Source: Chara braunii (taxonomy: Eukaryota > Streptophyta > Charophyceae > Charales > Characeae). Taken from it: a DNA stretch of 23,864 nt. Location of the stretch: NCBI GenBank assembly GCA_003427395.1, contig BFEA01000060.1, forward strand, positions 2,085,604 through 2,109,467. Direction: 5' to 3'. Shown in pieces: positions 9,093 through 18,805 of this stretch. Position numbers and translations under genes: made by a program. The stretch's first letter is position 1. Every line of letters begins with the position of its first letter. Under the pieces are notes generated by a model that ran no database searches, was not told where the DNA came from, and saw nothing but the letters and a program-made list of their open reading frames with translations.

Positions 9093-10727
9093 TCCTAAAT
9101 AACATGATACAATTGTTGCCCCTTCAACTCTTAAGCGAAGCATATATTACAGAGGGGCGGTGTAATCCTCATAAGATAACATCTCGACTCTTGAGCCCCG
9201 CTCTAAAGATCAAGCCTCATTGCATCCCTCTCCGACTCCAGCGCTTGTACCTCACTGCCCCTGTCATGGTCAAGTGGACAACCCCATTCATACTTATCAG
9301 GGCAACGAGGAGCGAACTCGCACCTTTACAAATATGGTGGCCCTGCTTAGCGAGTTACGAGTCCAGGTCGCTACCCCAGATCCGCTCTCACTAAGCAGTA
9401 GCTGTTTCACCTAGCCATCACAACCTCAGCGAGGTAGCAAGTCCTTTCCTCTTTTCTCAACAGATAATGTAGTTACTCTCCCATCACAGGAGAGACAACA
9501 ACACCCCACTAATGGACCAGGAACATAGTTCCGGCGTGGGCCTCACTATCAGCTTCGGGACTAATAACCACTTCCTTAAGCCTCATCGAGGGAGTAACAA
9601 CGCAAGAATGCACTTCCACTGAGGACTAATTATACACGCTGACTAACTCCTTCTCGAAAGAACCACCTTCCACAGAAGCAAGTCACCCCATTCACCCCTG
9701 GCTCCATGCCAGACGTGGGTTTCATGCAAAACTTATGTCCTCGTGGAAGGCAGTCCATACATACGACATCAATCTAACATCAAACAAAACACAATGAAAA
9801 CACATATATAGAGACAACCAAACAAACAATCATAAATGTCATATATACATATATCACATATAGTTAATAGGCCTCTCTTCGGACCAGCCAAATCGTTATC
9901 CTAGTGGCCACTACTTCTCGAGATTTATCGATAGTTAGCTAGACAGTCCACAAGCGACTCAAATCATCACCAACTCACACTATTGAAGAGTCTAAGCATC
10001 GTACTGGCCGTAGTACCTATCATATCACATCTCAACCTGGGCTCAAGGAAATATTTCTACAATTAAACTCCTCACTTCGCACTTTATCAGTCATCCCCTC
10101 ATCCATGTTGCTCTCGTATCAGCAACTTTCTCTAACACAGGGGCCATATGACTAGGGGAGATGCTTCATCTTAGCTTGACTATCCCCCAAGGCAAGCTTA
10201 ACACAACAATCACGTAACGAGTCAATTAGCCTTGGATTCCAATCATAGGCATACTTAGCAATGCCAATGCCACCTTACTCATTCCTAGTCGAATCGAGTC
10301 TTCAAAGCATTACCCAAACTCATCAATCATTAAAGTCAAGGAGCCTTTCAACTTCATTTAATCGCATACTAGGCAGCGCTCACAGCTCATAGTCAAGGCG
10401 CTTATCGATTCTCAAGCAACCCTTACTGCATCACTCAAACCCCATTCACGGAATTAACCCTCACTTCATGCTTTATCCAATACCATATATGATTAACCAC
10501 TCCTCCTAACCCATTCAATAAAGTAGAAGCGGTTATCCTCCGCAGATTATCAACCCGCCTCGAATCAAGGCTCGATTTCTAGGGGCCTCTTAGTCTTTAC
10601 GGTACTTCCAATGATAGTCAAAATATTAGCCAATCGCTCATACAAGTCTACCGAAATTTCTCATTTGCCTATCTCTCACTTCCATACCCGGATGTTGTTC
10701 CACCAGGGACAACGGTAGGCAACCGTT
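9093..10727 (-). mobile_element. 5' internal region of the right-hand LTR element, truncated
   Basis: Read on the minus strand, this follows the primer-binding site directly, so it should hold the untranslated leader and the beginning of gag. The leader (about 10727-9720) has no open frame of note. Near the far end, about 9340-9180 on the minus strand, a short protein-like frame contains DKYEWGCPLD and the charged ALESERDAMRLDL, which could be the coiled N-terminal part of a Gag, but stops interrupt it. The element is cut off at the junction with the left LTR at 9092/9093, so the rest of gag, all of pol and the 3' LTR are missing. Confidence 0.6.
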
Positions 10728-10746
10728 ATCCCCAGCAACGGCGCCA
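10728..10746 (-). promoter_or_regulatory. Primer-binding site matching tRNA-Asp
   Basis: The plus strand reads ATCCCCAGCAACGGCGCCA, which matches the 3' end of plant tRNA-Asp (ATCCCCGGCAACGGCGCCA) at 18 of 19 positions. The minus strand is therefore a primer-binding site starting TGGCGCCGTTGC. It is two bases from the TG/CA terminus of the LTR at 10749, as expected. tRNA-Asp priming is known for some plant Ty3/gypsy lineages such as Athila. This fixes the element's orientation and LTR boundary. Confidence 0.85.
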
Positions 10747-11338
10747 CCTGTCGAGCGCATCAGTCCGGCACCGCACGAGGGCAGCGCGGGACCCTCTCGG
10801 TCGCGTCACACATGAGTTGGTTTTAAACCCTTCGTCGCGAATATACATGGAGCTTCCTTAAGCCGCTCCGGCCGAATGCGCCAGGCATACCTCTTGCGAG
10901 CCCCTACGATAGGATAGGGCCTCCTCGAGGCACAACTTACCTCCACCTCACGGGAGTTGTCACCTCCCTTCGGTGGGCGTATCCCCGTCGAGCTACCAGT
11001 CCACATTATGAAAGCTGATCAGTTGCAATCGCAGAGGTGGACCAGCCGAGGGCGTTTCTCGCTCGCTGTAGCATAGGGGGTACACGCGGTAGTACGCCTC
11101 TATCGGACCCGCACGCGGACCGGCATCTTGGGGGGCTGAAGTCCCAAGCGTGACTCATCGCCGGTCGACTAGGACGCATCCCACACACCACGCGCACGCC
11201 ACTCTACGAACACAAAAATAAAACACACATACACAAAACGACACAAAACAAAACAACGCGACAACACTCTTAGTCCCTTAGTAGTCATCCGATAACTCTC
11301 CGATGCGGAAATCGGATAGGCGACTCGCGCGAGACTTA

Positions 11339-11348
11339 GTATAAAACC
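11339..11348 (-). promoter_or_regulatory. Possible LTR TATA box (right copy)
   Basis: Reverse complement of the GGTTTTATAC block, followed on the minus strand by TAAGTCTCGCGC. It is the mirror partner of the left-copy site; function is inferred from conservation only. Confidence 0.3.
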
Positions 11349-12182
11349 ACGCGGACGTAGGGCTAACTCATATCGATTCGTGATGCAAGCATACGCAAGC
11401 GGTAGCAATGATGGCGTACTATGTAGTACCCATACTCATGCGGTCCTCGTTAATCTCGAGGGTTGCATTCGACACTCAAGTGTCGGCTGACACGCGCCTT
11501 GAGGGTTAATTTCTCGACGCTGGGCAACTGCCAAACGCGGTTGAGGACCACACCCTCTTCTGCACTCTGCGGAGAGTGGGTGGTACACAGGTTCATACCT
11601 GTGGTGGCAATCGTCTCTTATCGCCCTGGAGACCAGCTCTATCATCCAGGGTCTGAAAAAAAGTCAAGGGGTTTGACTTTGACGGCTGCCACGGACTACA
11701 GCGCCCAACTATAAAAGTTAACAAGCAAAATCACTCAATAAATAAATAGGCATCCAATACCCATATATCAAATCAGGATTCGAGATGACAACAAAAGAGG
11801 GAGAAACATAGACCCATCAGGTATGCAGATCGTGCGACACATGGTTGTCATTCTCACTGCCTCCAAAGTATGGCCTATATACTAAGCTCCAAAATACTAA
11901 CCTACATAATACACAGACACACACAATAGCCACATTGTCATACACCAACGTGGTCAACTTTACTATTCTTTGTAACTCATACCATGCCTCACGCATTCAA
12001 GCCTCAGTCATAATCAAAATCTCCATGAATCTTACAAGTTCTTTATAATGGTCATTTAAAAGAAATTCGGATGAAACCCTCAAAGAAACATATCAATTCT
12101 CAGGGCTAAGGCAATCAAGTTGAGGGACAAGTATAAGCAAAGTTGTGTCGTGAGCCGATGAATCAGCGATCAACCAACCGAC

Positions 12183-12201
12183 CTGTTATCAGTGATAACA
12201 G
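12183..12201 (-). repeat. Small hairpin conserved in both LTRs (right copy)
   Basis: CTGTTATC-AGT-GATAACAG: stem identical to the left copy, loop changed. It is followed by GATCCT-cgt-AGGATC (12208-12222), a perfect 6-bp palindrome that is stronger than its left counterpart. Confidence 0.75.
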
Positions 12202-12479
12202 AAAATGATCCTCGTAGGATCAAGTTGAAACTAGTCAAAATCCTGAGTCAAACGATCAAAAGGACCTGTAACACAAGACAGGTCAACGCCCCAGACTAAA
12301 ACCATAAGCCCCTGGAGAGTAATCCCCATACCACAATCTCTCTCAGAGCCTCTCCTAATAGCTAAGTCTAAGTCTACCTCTAAGCCAGCGCCCAAAGAAA
12401 GGTAGACTCATGGCATAATCTCCCCTATCCAGGGTGGATTACCAGAATCGCCACCTGCCGAAATATAATCTAACTCCTC

Positions 12480-13040
12480 TAAACTAAGAAAATTTCGGCA
12501 GCGCTTCCCGTAGGAAAAAAACCTTTCCAGAATTTATATAAGTCCAAATATGAAAGAAGAAATTATTTTTAACTCTGGAAAGTCAAATTTTGTCTAACTC
12601 CCTGAATTAGTAGAAATTTGGGCAGCACTCTCTTTAGAAAGGAAAACTTTCCAGATTTATACTAAGTCAGATTCGAACTCAAAAACAAACTTGATTTTAA
12701 CTTAGACAAAATTCAACTAACTCCTTAGTTTTGCAGAAATTTCGGCAGCACTCCCTTTGGAAAAATGTTAGTCCAAGATTTCTACGAAGCTAAGTTCAGA
12801 ACTTGAAACTAACTTTGACTTTTCAAAGTCCAATTTTGTCTAACTCCCTGAATTAGCAAAAAATTGGGCAGCACTCCCTTTAGAAAATGAAACTTTCGAC
12901 ATTTCTATTAAGTCATATATAAAGAAAAAACAAGTTGAACTTATGACAAGTCAAGAATTGACTAACTCCTTGAATTTTTGAAAATTTCGGCAGCACTTCC
13001 CATAGAGAAAGTAGCTTGCCAAGATTTATACAAAGTCAAG
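12480..13040 (-). repeat. Alternating ~123-bp tandem array in the right LTR
   Basis: The anchor GCAGC(A/G)C recurs at 12498, 12622, 12745, 12868 and 12990, with periods 124, 123, 123 and 122. Units alternate between TTTCGGCAGC and TTTGGGCAGC, as in the left LTR. Five units are present here against four clear ones on the left. Confidence 0.85.
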
Positions 13041-13324
13041 TATATAAAAAAATGATCCCAGAAAATGCAATAATTGACCTAAGTAAAGAAAGCTATCACA
13101 GAAAATGCAGGAATTGAAACTAAGTCCTATCGCTCTAGCATGTGGCGAGCATCTAAAGCAACTACCTACCAAACTGAAACTCAGATCAGGTAGTCATCTC
13201 ACTCAATCACATGCAGGCAAAACCACGAAAGTAAGTACTCTCACCAGCCCAAGTCATTCTTGACAAACAATAGTTCATAGTCTTTCAGTGATTTAACCTT
13301 TTTACCCATCTTACATAAAGCATA

Positions 13325-14200
13325 GAGTCAGGCCACCCAAACTTATGAAATGTGTCTAACTTAGCCATTGAATATACACAAAACAGAGGACACAACTACT
13401 TCTATCTTCTTTGGGCATATGACTAGACCACTCTAGCCGCCCTGAACTGTTTAAAATAAACAAATTGTATATATTTGTCTTCCCTTTATCTTCTAAGGTT
13501 GCATATGACTGAGCTGACTTAAGTTCAGTCCTCCCCAGCTTACCATCAATTTTATTCTTAATTATACTCTCTTCAAGTTGTGATAGGCTATAGTCAGACC
13601 ACCCAAACTTAAAGAACAGTCTGATTAGTTTATTCTTAAATAAAATAATAATAGAGTATAGCCAAATTATAACCTTTGGGTTCCAGCATGTACGAGGCTT
13701 CGAGTCAGACCACCTGAACTTACAAAACAGTCTGACTCTCTGCCTGATTCATTTCTTTCTGATCCAATCTATGCGTGGCATTGGGCTAGATCACCTAAAC
13801 TTACAGAATGATATGTCCTCTGTTAGGTTCATTTTCTCAGAATAAAGGCAGGAAGAGGCTAAGCCACCTAAACATATAGAACGACTTAGACCTCCTCTTT
13901 CAGAACCAGATAAACATGAGAAAACCCAATATAAACAAGGCGACCAAGGCACCTGAACTTACAGAATGCACTTGGTCCCTGAAAAGTCAACCACAGTCAG
14001 CCCTCACAAGTCAGAGCAGTCAGGCCACCTAAGCTTATAGAACAGCCTGACCCTCCATGCAAAGCCACAACACTGGGTCTCCCCAAACTTATGGGGACTT
14101 CCCAACCTCCAGAGCAATTAGACCCCCTAAGCTTATAGAAGGGTCTGACGCTCCATACAAGCCAAAATAAACAAAGCACTGGGTCTCCCCAAACTTATGA
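13325..14200 (-). repeat. Ten dispersed short repeats in the right LTR
   Basis: Reverse-complement copies of the left-LTR motif (for example CACCTAAACTTACAGAA and CCCCAAACTTATGGGG) occur near 13334, 13600, 13710, 13790, 13864, 13950, 14025, 14077, 14121 and 14180. Copy number, order and the mixture of two versions match the left LTR, showing the array predates the split of the two copies. Confidence 0.75.
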
Positions 14201-14927
14201 GGACCTCCCAGCTTTAGTGACCCAGTCAACCATCATGCAAATCAGTCCGTCATCCTGCCTTCCCAGATGCTGTTTCTTTTAACAGTCTGATTTCATTCAA
14301 TTAAAAAAGTTGAAACTCAACTTGAGCAGGCATTCTTTTACTTAGTCTGATTCAGTGTTCTGAAAGTCAAACAAAAGTCAAAGTAAGGCTGCACACCATA
14401 TACTCAGTCAGAGATGCAATGGGAAATACAGGTAGAGGTTATAACTGGGTTTATAGAGGGAAAGCAATGGTTACCTTCTGTTCCCAGCCTCCAGAACTCC
14501 TGCTGAGTTCCGGAAGAGCTCCCGCAATCGGTGGGCTGACTCCCCACAGAGTCTTGCTGCGGTCCTACGGGTTGCAATCCCGCCTGCCGCCTTCCTCTCA
14601 GATCAGGACTAGACTTGGAGTAAGAAAGGCAGAATTAGATGTCATTGAGCCTCTCAGATACAAGAGGGGTGCACTCAGACTTGCATGAGAGGGCCTCGTT
14701 GTCTTCATGCGCCTGAGGGCCCCGCAATTGCGGCCAACTGACGGCTTGGTCAGCGAAGTCAACCTGCCGAAGTAACCCCTCCTGACGCCCCTCTTCCGTC
14801 CCCTGTAGCTGGACTGCCGAACTCAATCCACTATCGAGCTCCCAAGTCACAGCATCACCCTTCCTTCTCAAACCCAATCGCTCCTTCGGGTTCCAACACC
14901 TCTCCTTCGCCCAATTGTTGTTGTACA

Positions 14928-15126
14928 GCAGGCTGCATGCAAAAACCGAATGAACCTACCCCCTCAGCGAGGGCAAATTCATCTTATACTCACACTTCAG
15001 CCTATCGCCCCCCCGCCATAGCCTCCGCACAGGCTACTTCCTACTAACCTCCCAATCCACTACCATTCACCCAAATCTACCCCTGCTAATGACGCCACGC
15101 CCCCAACTCGCCTCTTGGTTCGCCCA
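14928..15126. other. Unassigned flank of the right LTR
   Basis: C-rich, no coding signal and no polypurine tract next to the LTR. No duplicated target site could be identified because the outer LTR edge is not sharp. Confidence 0.4.
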
Positions 15127-15760
15127 TCCTCACTCAGAAACGAGTGGGAACGACTCCTGTCTCGCCTCTCCCGCCATGGCTCCAAACACCACTTTTCCTT
15201 CTATCCCCTGACTTTACTAACTCCCCTACTATTCTATCTATACTAACGAACTCGCCCGCCCTCAAATCCTCTAAACACGTCTTCCCTCACCCGATTTCAC
15301 CAAGAAGCGGGCGAGTCCCAGATTTTTCCTGTTCCTCCTCTCACACGTTTCCGCCATATCCCGGCGCACTCCATTTCTCTGCTAACTTCTTGCCTACTGA
15401 TCTTTTACTAATTATGACTTCAAAATTGCGATCGCTCACGCAAAAAAAACCCTACTTAGTAACTTCTCCCACCCGTTTTCATGAAGGAACGGGTGGATTA
15501 GCCGATTCTCATCCCCACCATAGCTGCTTCTACCCGGCTACCTCTTCTTCCTTTTCCCGAATGAACCCGGCGCAAAAATGCGTCCGGATTCACTACCTCC
15601 CCTTCGCTGCCTCGTGCTACCCGTAGCCCGGCTTCCCCGTCACCTCGCTGTGTATCGCAACCCTGCCTCACTTGCCCTTCACTCCTCCGCAGTCCCGCGC
15701 AGCTCCGCCATCATCCCCTTCGGTATGACTGCACCCGGCGCACTTTCGCGTCCTGGTTCA
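15127..15760 (+). repeat. Diverged ~180-bp tandem repeats, three with a stem-loop
   Basis: The words CCGCCAT (15171, 15351, 15705) and CCACCAT (15515) recur at intervals of 180, 164 and 190 bases. Upstream of the first three is a related stem-loop: TCC(T)CACTC/GAGTGGGA at 15127-15149, CTCACCCG/CGGGCGAG at 15286-15315 (one mismatch), and CCACCCGTT/AACGGGTGG at 15469-15496 (perfect). CCCGGCGCACT is shared by the second and fourth units. Overall identity is low, so this is an old array. A 160-codon frame (15144-15626) crosses it but its sequence is low-complexity S/P/T-rich and not recognised. Confidence 0.5.
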
Positions 15761-16440
15761 TCTCCATTTCCACACCCACCGTCTCCCTTGCTGCTCCGTC
15801 TCACCTCCCGCTGCGCTACCCCGCCGCTTCCCGGTCGGCCTTCTTTCTACAGTTCAGCGCCCGTTCCCTGTCGTCCCCGCTCCGTTCGTGCCCCCTGTGC
15901 TCCGTCGTAGTGCTCGGTCTCACAACCGGGTGGCAGAACCACCCTTTTGCCTGGCAGCGCCCATGCAGCCGCGGCGTGCCTTCTTGTCCATCAGCTCCGA
16001 CCCACTGCACTCGATAACACAGTGCAGCGACCCAACTCCTATCACCCCGCCCACTGCCGCGCAGCGTCGCCCGGCCTGCCAAACCGTCGCCCCCCCCTGC
16101 TCTTGGACTACACTAAGTAAAGGCCGTCGGTGCTCATAGGGGAGGGGCCGCAAGGAAGGCACAGTAACTGGCCCATCCAGAGGCCTGGCCCCGGGTGCTA
16201 CCGGCTGGCCCCTAGTCGATGCCGCTAGCTCGCTGCAGCGGCTACCACGTACTGTTGTGGGGGTAACCTCTGCACGCTCCCTCGGTAGGGGCTCGGGCAT
16301 GGGCGTGGCTGCCACGGGGCTGCTTCGACGCGGTTAGGAAAATCAGCCCATAATAGCGCTTCCGACCACGCCTTGAACACAACACACCCCCATGCAACCG
16401 CCTCGGCTCAAGGCGTGGGGCGTATACATTCAGCATTACC
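15761..16440. other. GC-rich unassigned stretch
   Basis: High-GC, C-rich on the plus strand. Long open frames occur on both strands at once (for example 15920-16315 on the minus strand), which is typical of stop-poor GC-rich DNA. I recognise no domain or motif and see no promoter or splice structure to favour one frame. Confidence 0.4.
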
Positions 16441-16945
16441 GACCCCTTTTCCTCAGGGGTCATAACAACTCAACCCTCGACCTCGTCGAGGTTGTTCGAC
16501 AACGGTGTGGTGGAGGACTTTCGCCGGCATCCTGAACACGCGGGCCCGTCCATCGAGGCGCACTCTCGAGGTCCTTGACTGCCGTGACGACCATCGACTC
16601 TGGCGTTACATCCGAATTTAAAGAAACCGCCAGAGCCTATAAATAAACGCAATACCACAATACAAAATATAAATAAACATCGCGCGTCCTATTGACGCGC
16701 GACGTCTCGCATGCTCAGGTAGCGCATGGTTGCCCCTTGCCGTCAATACCCCACGCCACCACGTGCGCCTCTCACCCTGACAAAACCTATGCTCCCGCTC
16801 ACGCGTACGCCGTCAGGCGGACGACACTGCACTTGCGTGACTTGCAAAAAACACGCCAAATACCCTTGTAAGGGTATTTGGTACGACATCGTTGTTGGGG
16901 ACGGAATAGCACCCCCAAGGCCTTGGCCTTCCCCGTCAAATGGGG
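16441..16945. repeat. Cluster of palindromes/hairpins
   Basis: Within 500 bases: GACCCC/GGGGTC (16441-16461, 9-base loop); ACCTCG-T-CGAGGT (16480-16492); TCGCGCGTC-ctatt-GACGCGCGA (16680-16702, 9-bp perfect stem); CCAAATACCCTT-GT-AAGGGTATTTGG (16856-16881, 12-bp perfect stem); CCAAGGCCTTGG (16915-16926); and CCCC-gtcaaat-GGGG (16931-16945). An 88-codon frame from 16726 spans the last three but is not recognised. Confidence 0.7.
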
Positions 16946-17514
16946 GTTTGATTTACAGTTGTTGCCGAGGGTACGAAACTCTAGTTCACTAATTGATTAT
17001 TTGATTAATTTAAATTATTTTTTATTCTTTTGTTTTTATCTCACGATCAAGTCCTCTTTGAGCGGAATACATCCCTCTCAAAGTTTACTTTATCGTCGCT
17101 CCATAAACTTGGATTTTTTGCAGTCAAAACCATGAACCAGAGCCGAACTTTTCGATTTTTTTAGTTATGTTTTGAATTATTTAGAAAAATGTTATATCAC
17201 ATTTATTTTTGTAACTTGAAATTTGAACGGAATTGGTGAATGCTATTTGGGAACAAAGTTGTTCGGGTGAAGTTTCCCAATTTTTTTTGACGCTTTTCGA
17301 GGAAAACTGCCATCAAATGCAACCGGTAGGCGCCAAAAAAGTCCCCGTTTAAATTAATTGAATCTTGAGTTTAAAAGATTTTGATAAATTCCTAAATAAT
17401 CCTAAAATAAAATTATGATCCATTAAAATATGTTGTTATTTTGTTTACTATTTGAAACCTCTTTTCATTCACTTAAATATACCAACAACATGCAAATGGG
17501 TACTCGTGAAAATG

Positions 17515-17539
17515 AAACCCTAACCATACAAAACCCTAA
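17515..17539 (+). promoter_or_regulatory. Two telo-box motifs (AAACCCTAA)
   Basis: AAACCCTAA occurs at 17515-17523 and again at 17531-17539. In plants this motif is a known cis-element in promoters of ribosomal-protein and translation genes and a binding site for telomere-repeat-binding proteins. No gene start is visible nearby, so it could equally be a relic or chance. Confidence 0.35.
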
Positions 17540-17953
17540 CTAATTAATGATCAACCTAAATTTTATTTTATTTACGTTTTAAAGTTCCCTTAATTTTATC
17601 TAAGGATCTGAACACTTTTGAATGGTAGTCATCCATATCCAAGTTAAGCGGGTCGTCAATCTGAAATTTTTGACACCCTCCGTGGGCCTGACGAAGGAAA
17701 ACTCAGTTAGAATAGGTTTAGTTAAAATTCTAAAATTAAAATTCTTCAAAAAACAAATTTTCGTCTTTTGACATAACTTAAAATTTGAGCGACTTTCGTC
17801 GGCACGCGTGAGGGTTGATTTTGTTCGAAAGATTTTTTTTGAATTACTGATAATCTGAGACCTTTCCCTCGCGAAATCGGCTTTGGACGCTCCATAAAAC
17901 GTCGAAAACATGCACATTTGTTTTTAACGTGCGTTGCCACTTGTACGCACCCT

Positions 17954-17989
17954 CGTACGAGTACGGATTCGTATTTTTGTACTCGTACG
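17954..17989. repeat. Inverted repeat in a GTAC-rich segment
   Basis: CGTACGAGTAC (17954-17964) pairs exactly with GTACTCGTACG (17979-17989). GTAC occurs six times in 17942-18007 and again four times in 18184-18222, on either side of two long T runs. Such paired motif clusters resemble subterminal regions of some DNA transposons, but no terminal inverted repeat was established. Confidence 0.7.
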
Positions 17990-18007
17990 CTGGGGGCCTC
18001 GTACGAG

Positions 18008-18177
18008 TTTTTTTTTTTTTTTTTTTTTTTTAATCCGGTATTGTTTTTATTTGTTTTCTCAAAACTAATAAGAATCTGAAGATGATGCTGGGCCAAATGT
18101 TGCTTGTTTTGTGTTGTTGCATCACATATTGTTTTTTTGGATTTTTTAATGACCTTTTTTTTTTTTTTTTTTTTTTT
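18008..18177 (-). repeat. Segment bounded by two long T runs
   Basis: A run of 24 T (18008-18031) and a run of 23 T (18155-18177) bracket 123 bases of ordinary AT-rich sequence. On the minus strand these look like poly(A) tails of retroposed copies, but no body or target-site duplication could be confirmed. Confidence 0.4.
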
Positions 18178-18482
18178 GCTTTTTCGTACGGGGGCGTACA
18201 AGATGTACGGGTTCCCGTACAGATCCCATACATAAATTACCTATACGTTTCATACAGAAATCCCCCGTAAGTGTACTCTATGCAACGTAGTTTTTAACTT
18301 TCTTTTGCAAAATTTTCTTTAAATTTAAAATAAATAATAAAACCTTTGTAAATTAAAAATAAACCTTGTAGTCTAAGTTGTAAATCTTTTTCTCAAATTT
18401 TGATCCGTTGAAAATAATCTGTTATGAAAACGTATTAATTGGTGATGTTATACAATTATCCTCAAATATAACTAGTGTTGTG

Positions 18483-18805
18483 TATTGAAATATAAAGCGC
18501 ATTATCTATTCGAATATAACGCGCACTTTGTATTCAAACACATCGTGGGGTTGAAATTAGGGTCGGTATTTAAATAGAATAGAGGGTGGGTATTCAAATT
18601 AAACACAGGTTCGATATTTGAATACAACCTCGGGGGGTACTATTCGAGTACGGCACGGGGTGTTGTATTCGAATAGAATGAAAAACTTAGTATTCAAATA
18701 TAACACAAGGTCTTATATTCGAACAAAACACAAGCTGGAAGTTCAAATAAAACACATTTTTACTCTAATATATTTGGAATAGAACACATGGGTTCTATTT
18801 GAACC
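18483..18805 (+). repeat. 24/25-bp minisatellite with core TATTCGAATA
   Basis: Unit starts are visible at 18483, 18507, 18531, about 18549, 18567, 18591, 18615, 18641, 18666, 18691, 18716, 18740, 18771 and 18796. Most intervals are 24-26 bases. A rough consensus is TATTCGAATAnAACACnnGGT. The core TATTCGAATA is itself palindromic. Units have diverged considerably, so the array is old. Confidence 0.85.

Larger units (their letters stand above)
10749..14927 (-). mobile_element. Right long terminal repeat (about 4.2 kb)
   Basis: On the minus strand it is a 5' LTR: it ends CTCGACA just before the primer-binding site and starts at about TGTACAACAAC (14927), giving the usual TG...CA ends. It matches the left arm in mirror image over its whole length apart from the terminal ~60 bases that the left copy lacks. 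About 4.2 kb is very long for an LTR but within the range seen in large plant gypsy elements. The upstream flank (14928 onward) shows no polypurine tract, consistent with a 5' LTR. Its right edge is uncertain by about 20 bases. No coding potential is supported. Confidence 0.8.
16946..18482. other. AT-rich stretch without a recognisable gene
   Basis: Composition shifts sharply to AT-rich at about 16990. It includes poly-T runs, a telo-box pair and a GTAC-rich segment listed separately. A minus-strand frame of 105 codons (17600-17917) and an overlapping lysine-rich one are open, but the latter begins in homopolymer-encoded lysines. No domain is recognised. Confidence 0.5.

Noticed and set aside
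5200-14927. DNA transposon with giant terminal inverted repeats (foldback or MULE type)
   Set aside because: The tRNA-Asp primer-binding site two bases inside a TG...CA terminus identifies the arms as LTRs; no transposase is present.
15920-16315. 131-codon minus-strand frame in GC-rich DNA
   Set aside because: Stop codons are rare in such composition; overlapping frames on both strands are open and none looks like a known protein.
17746-18201. Lysine-rich 151-codon minus-strand frame
   Set aside because: It is held open by the two T runs, which encode lysines on the minus strand.
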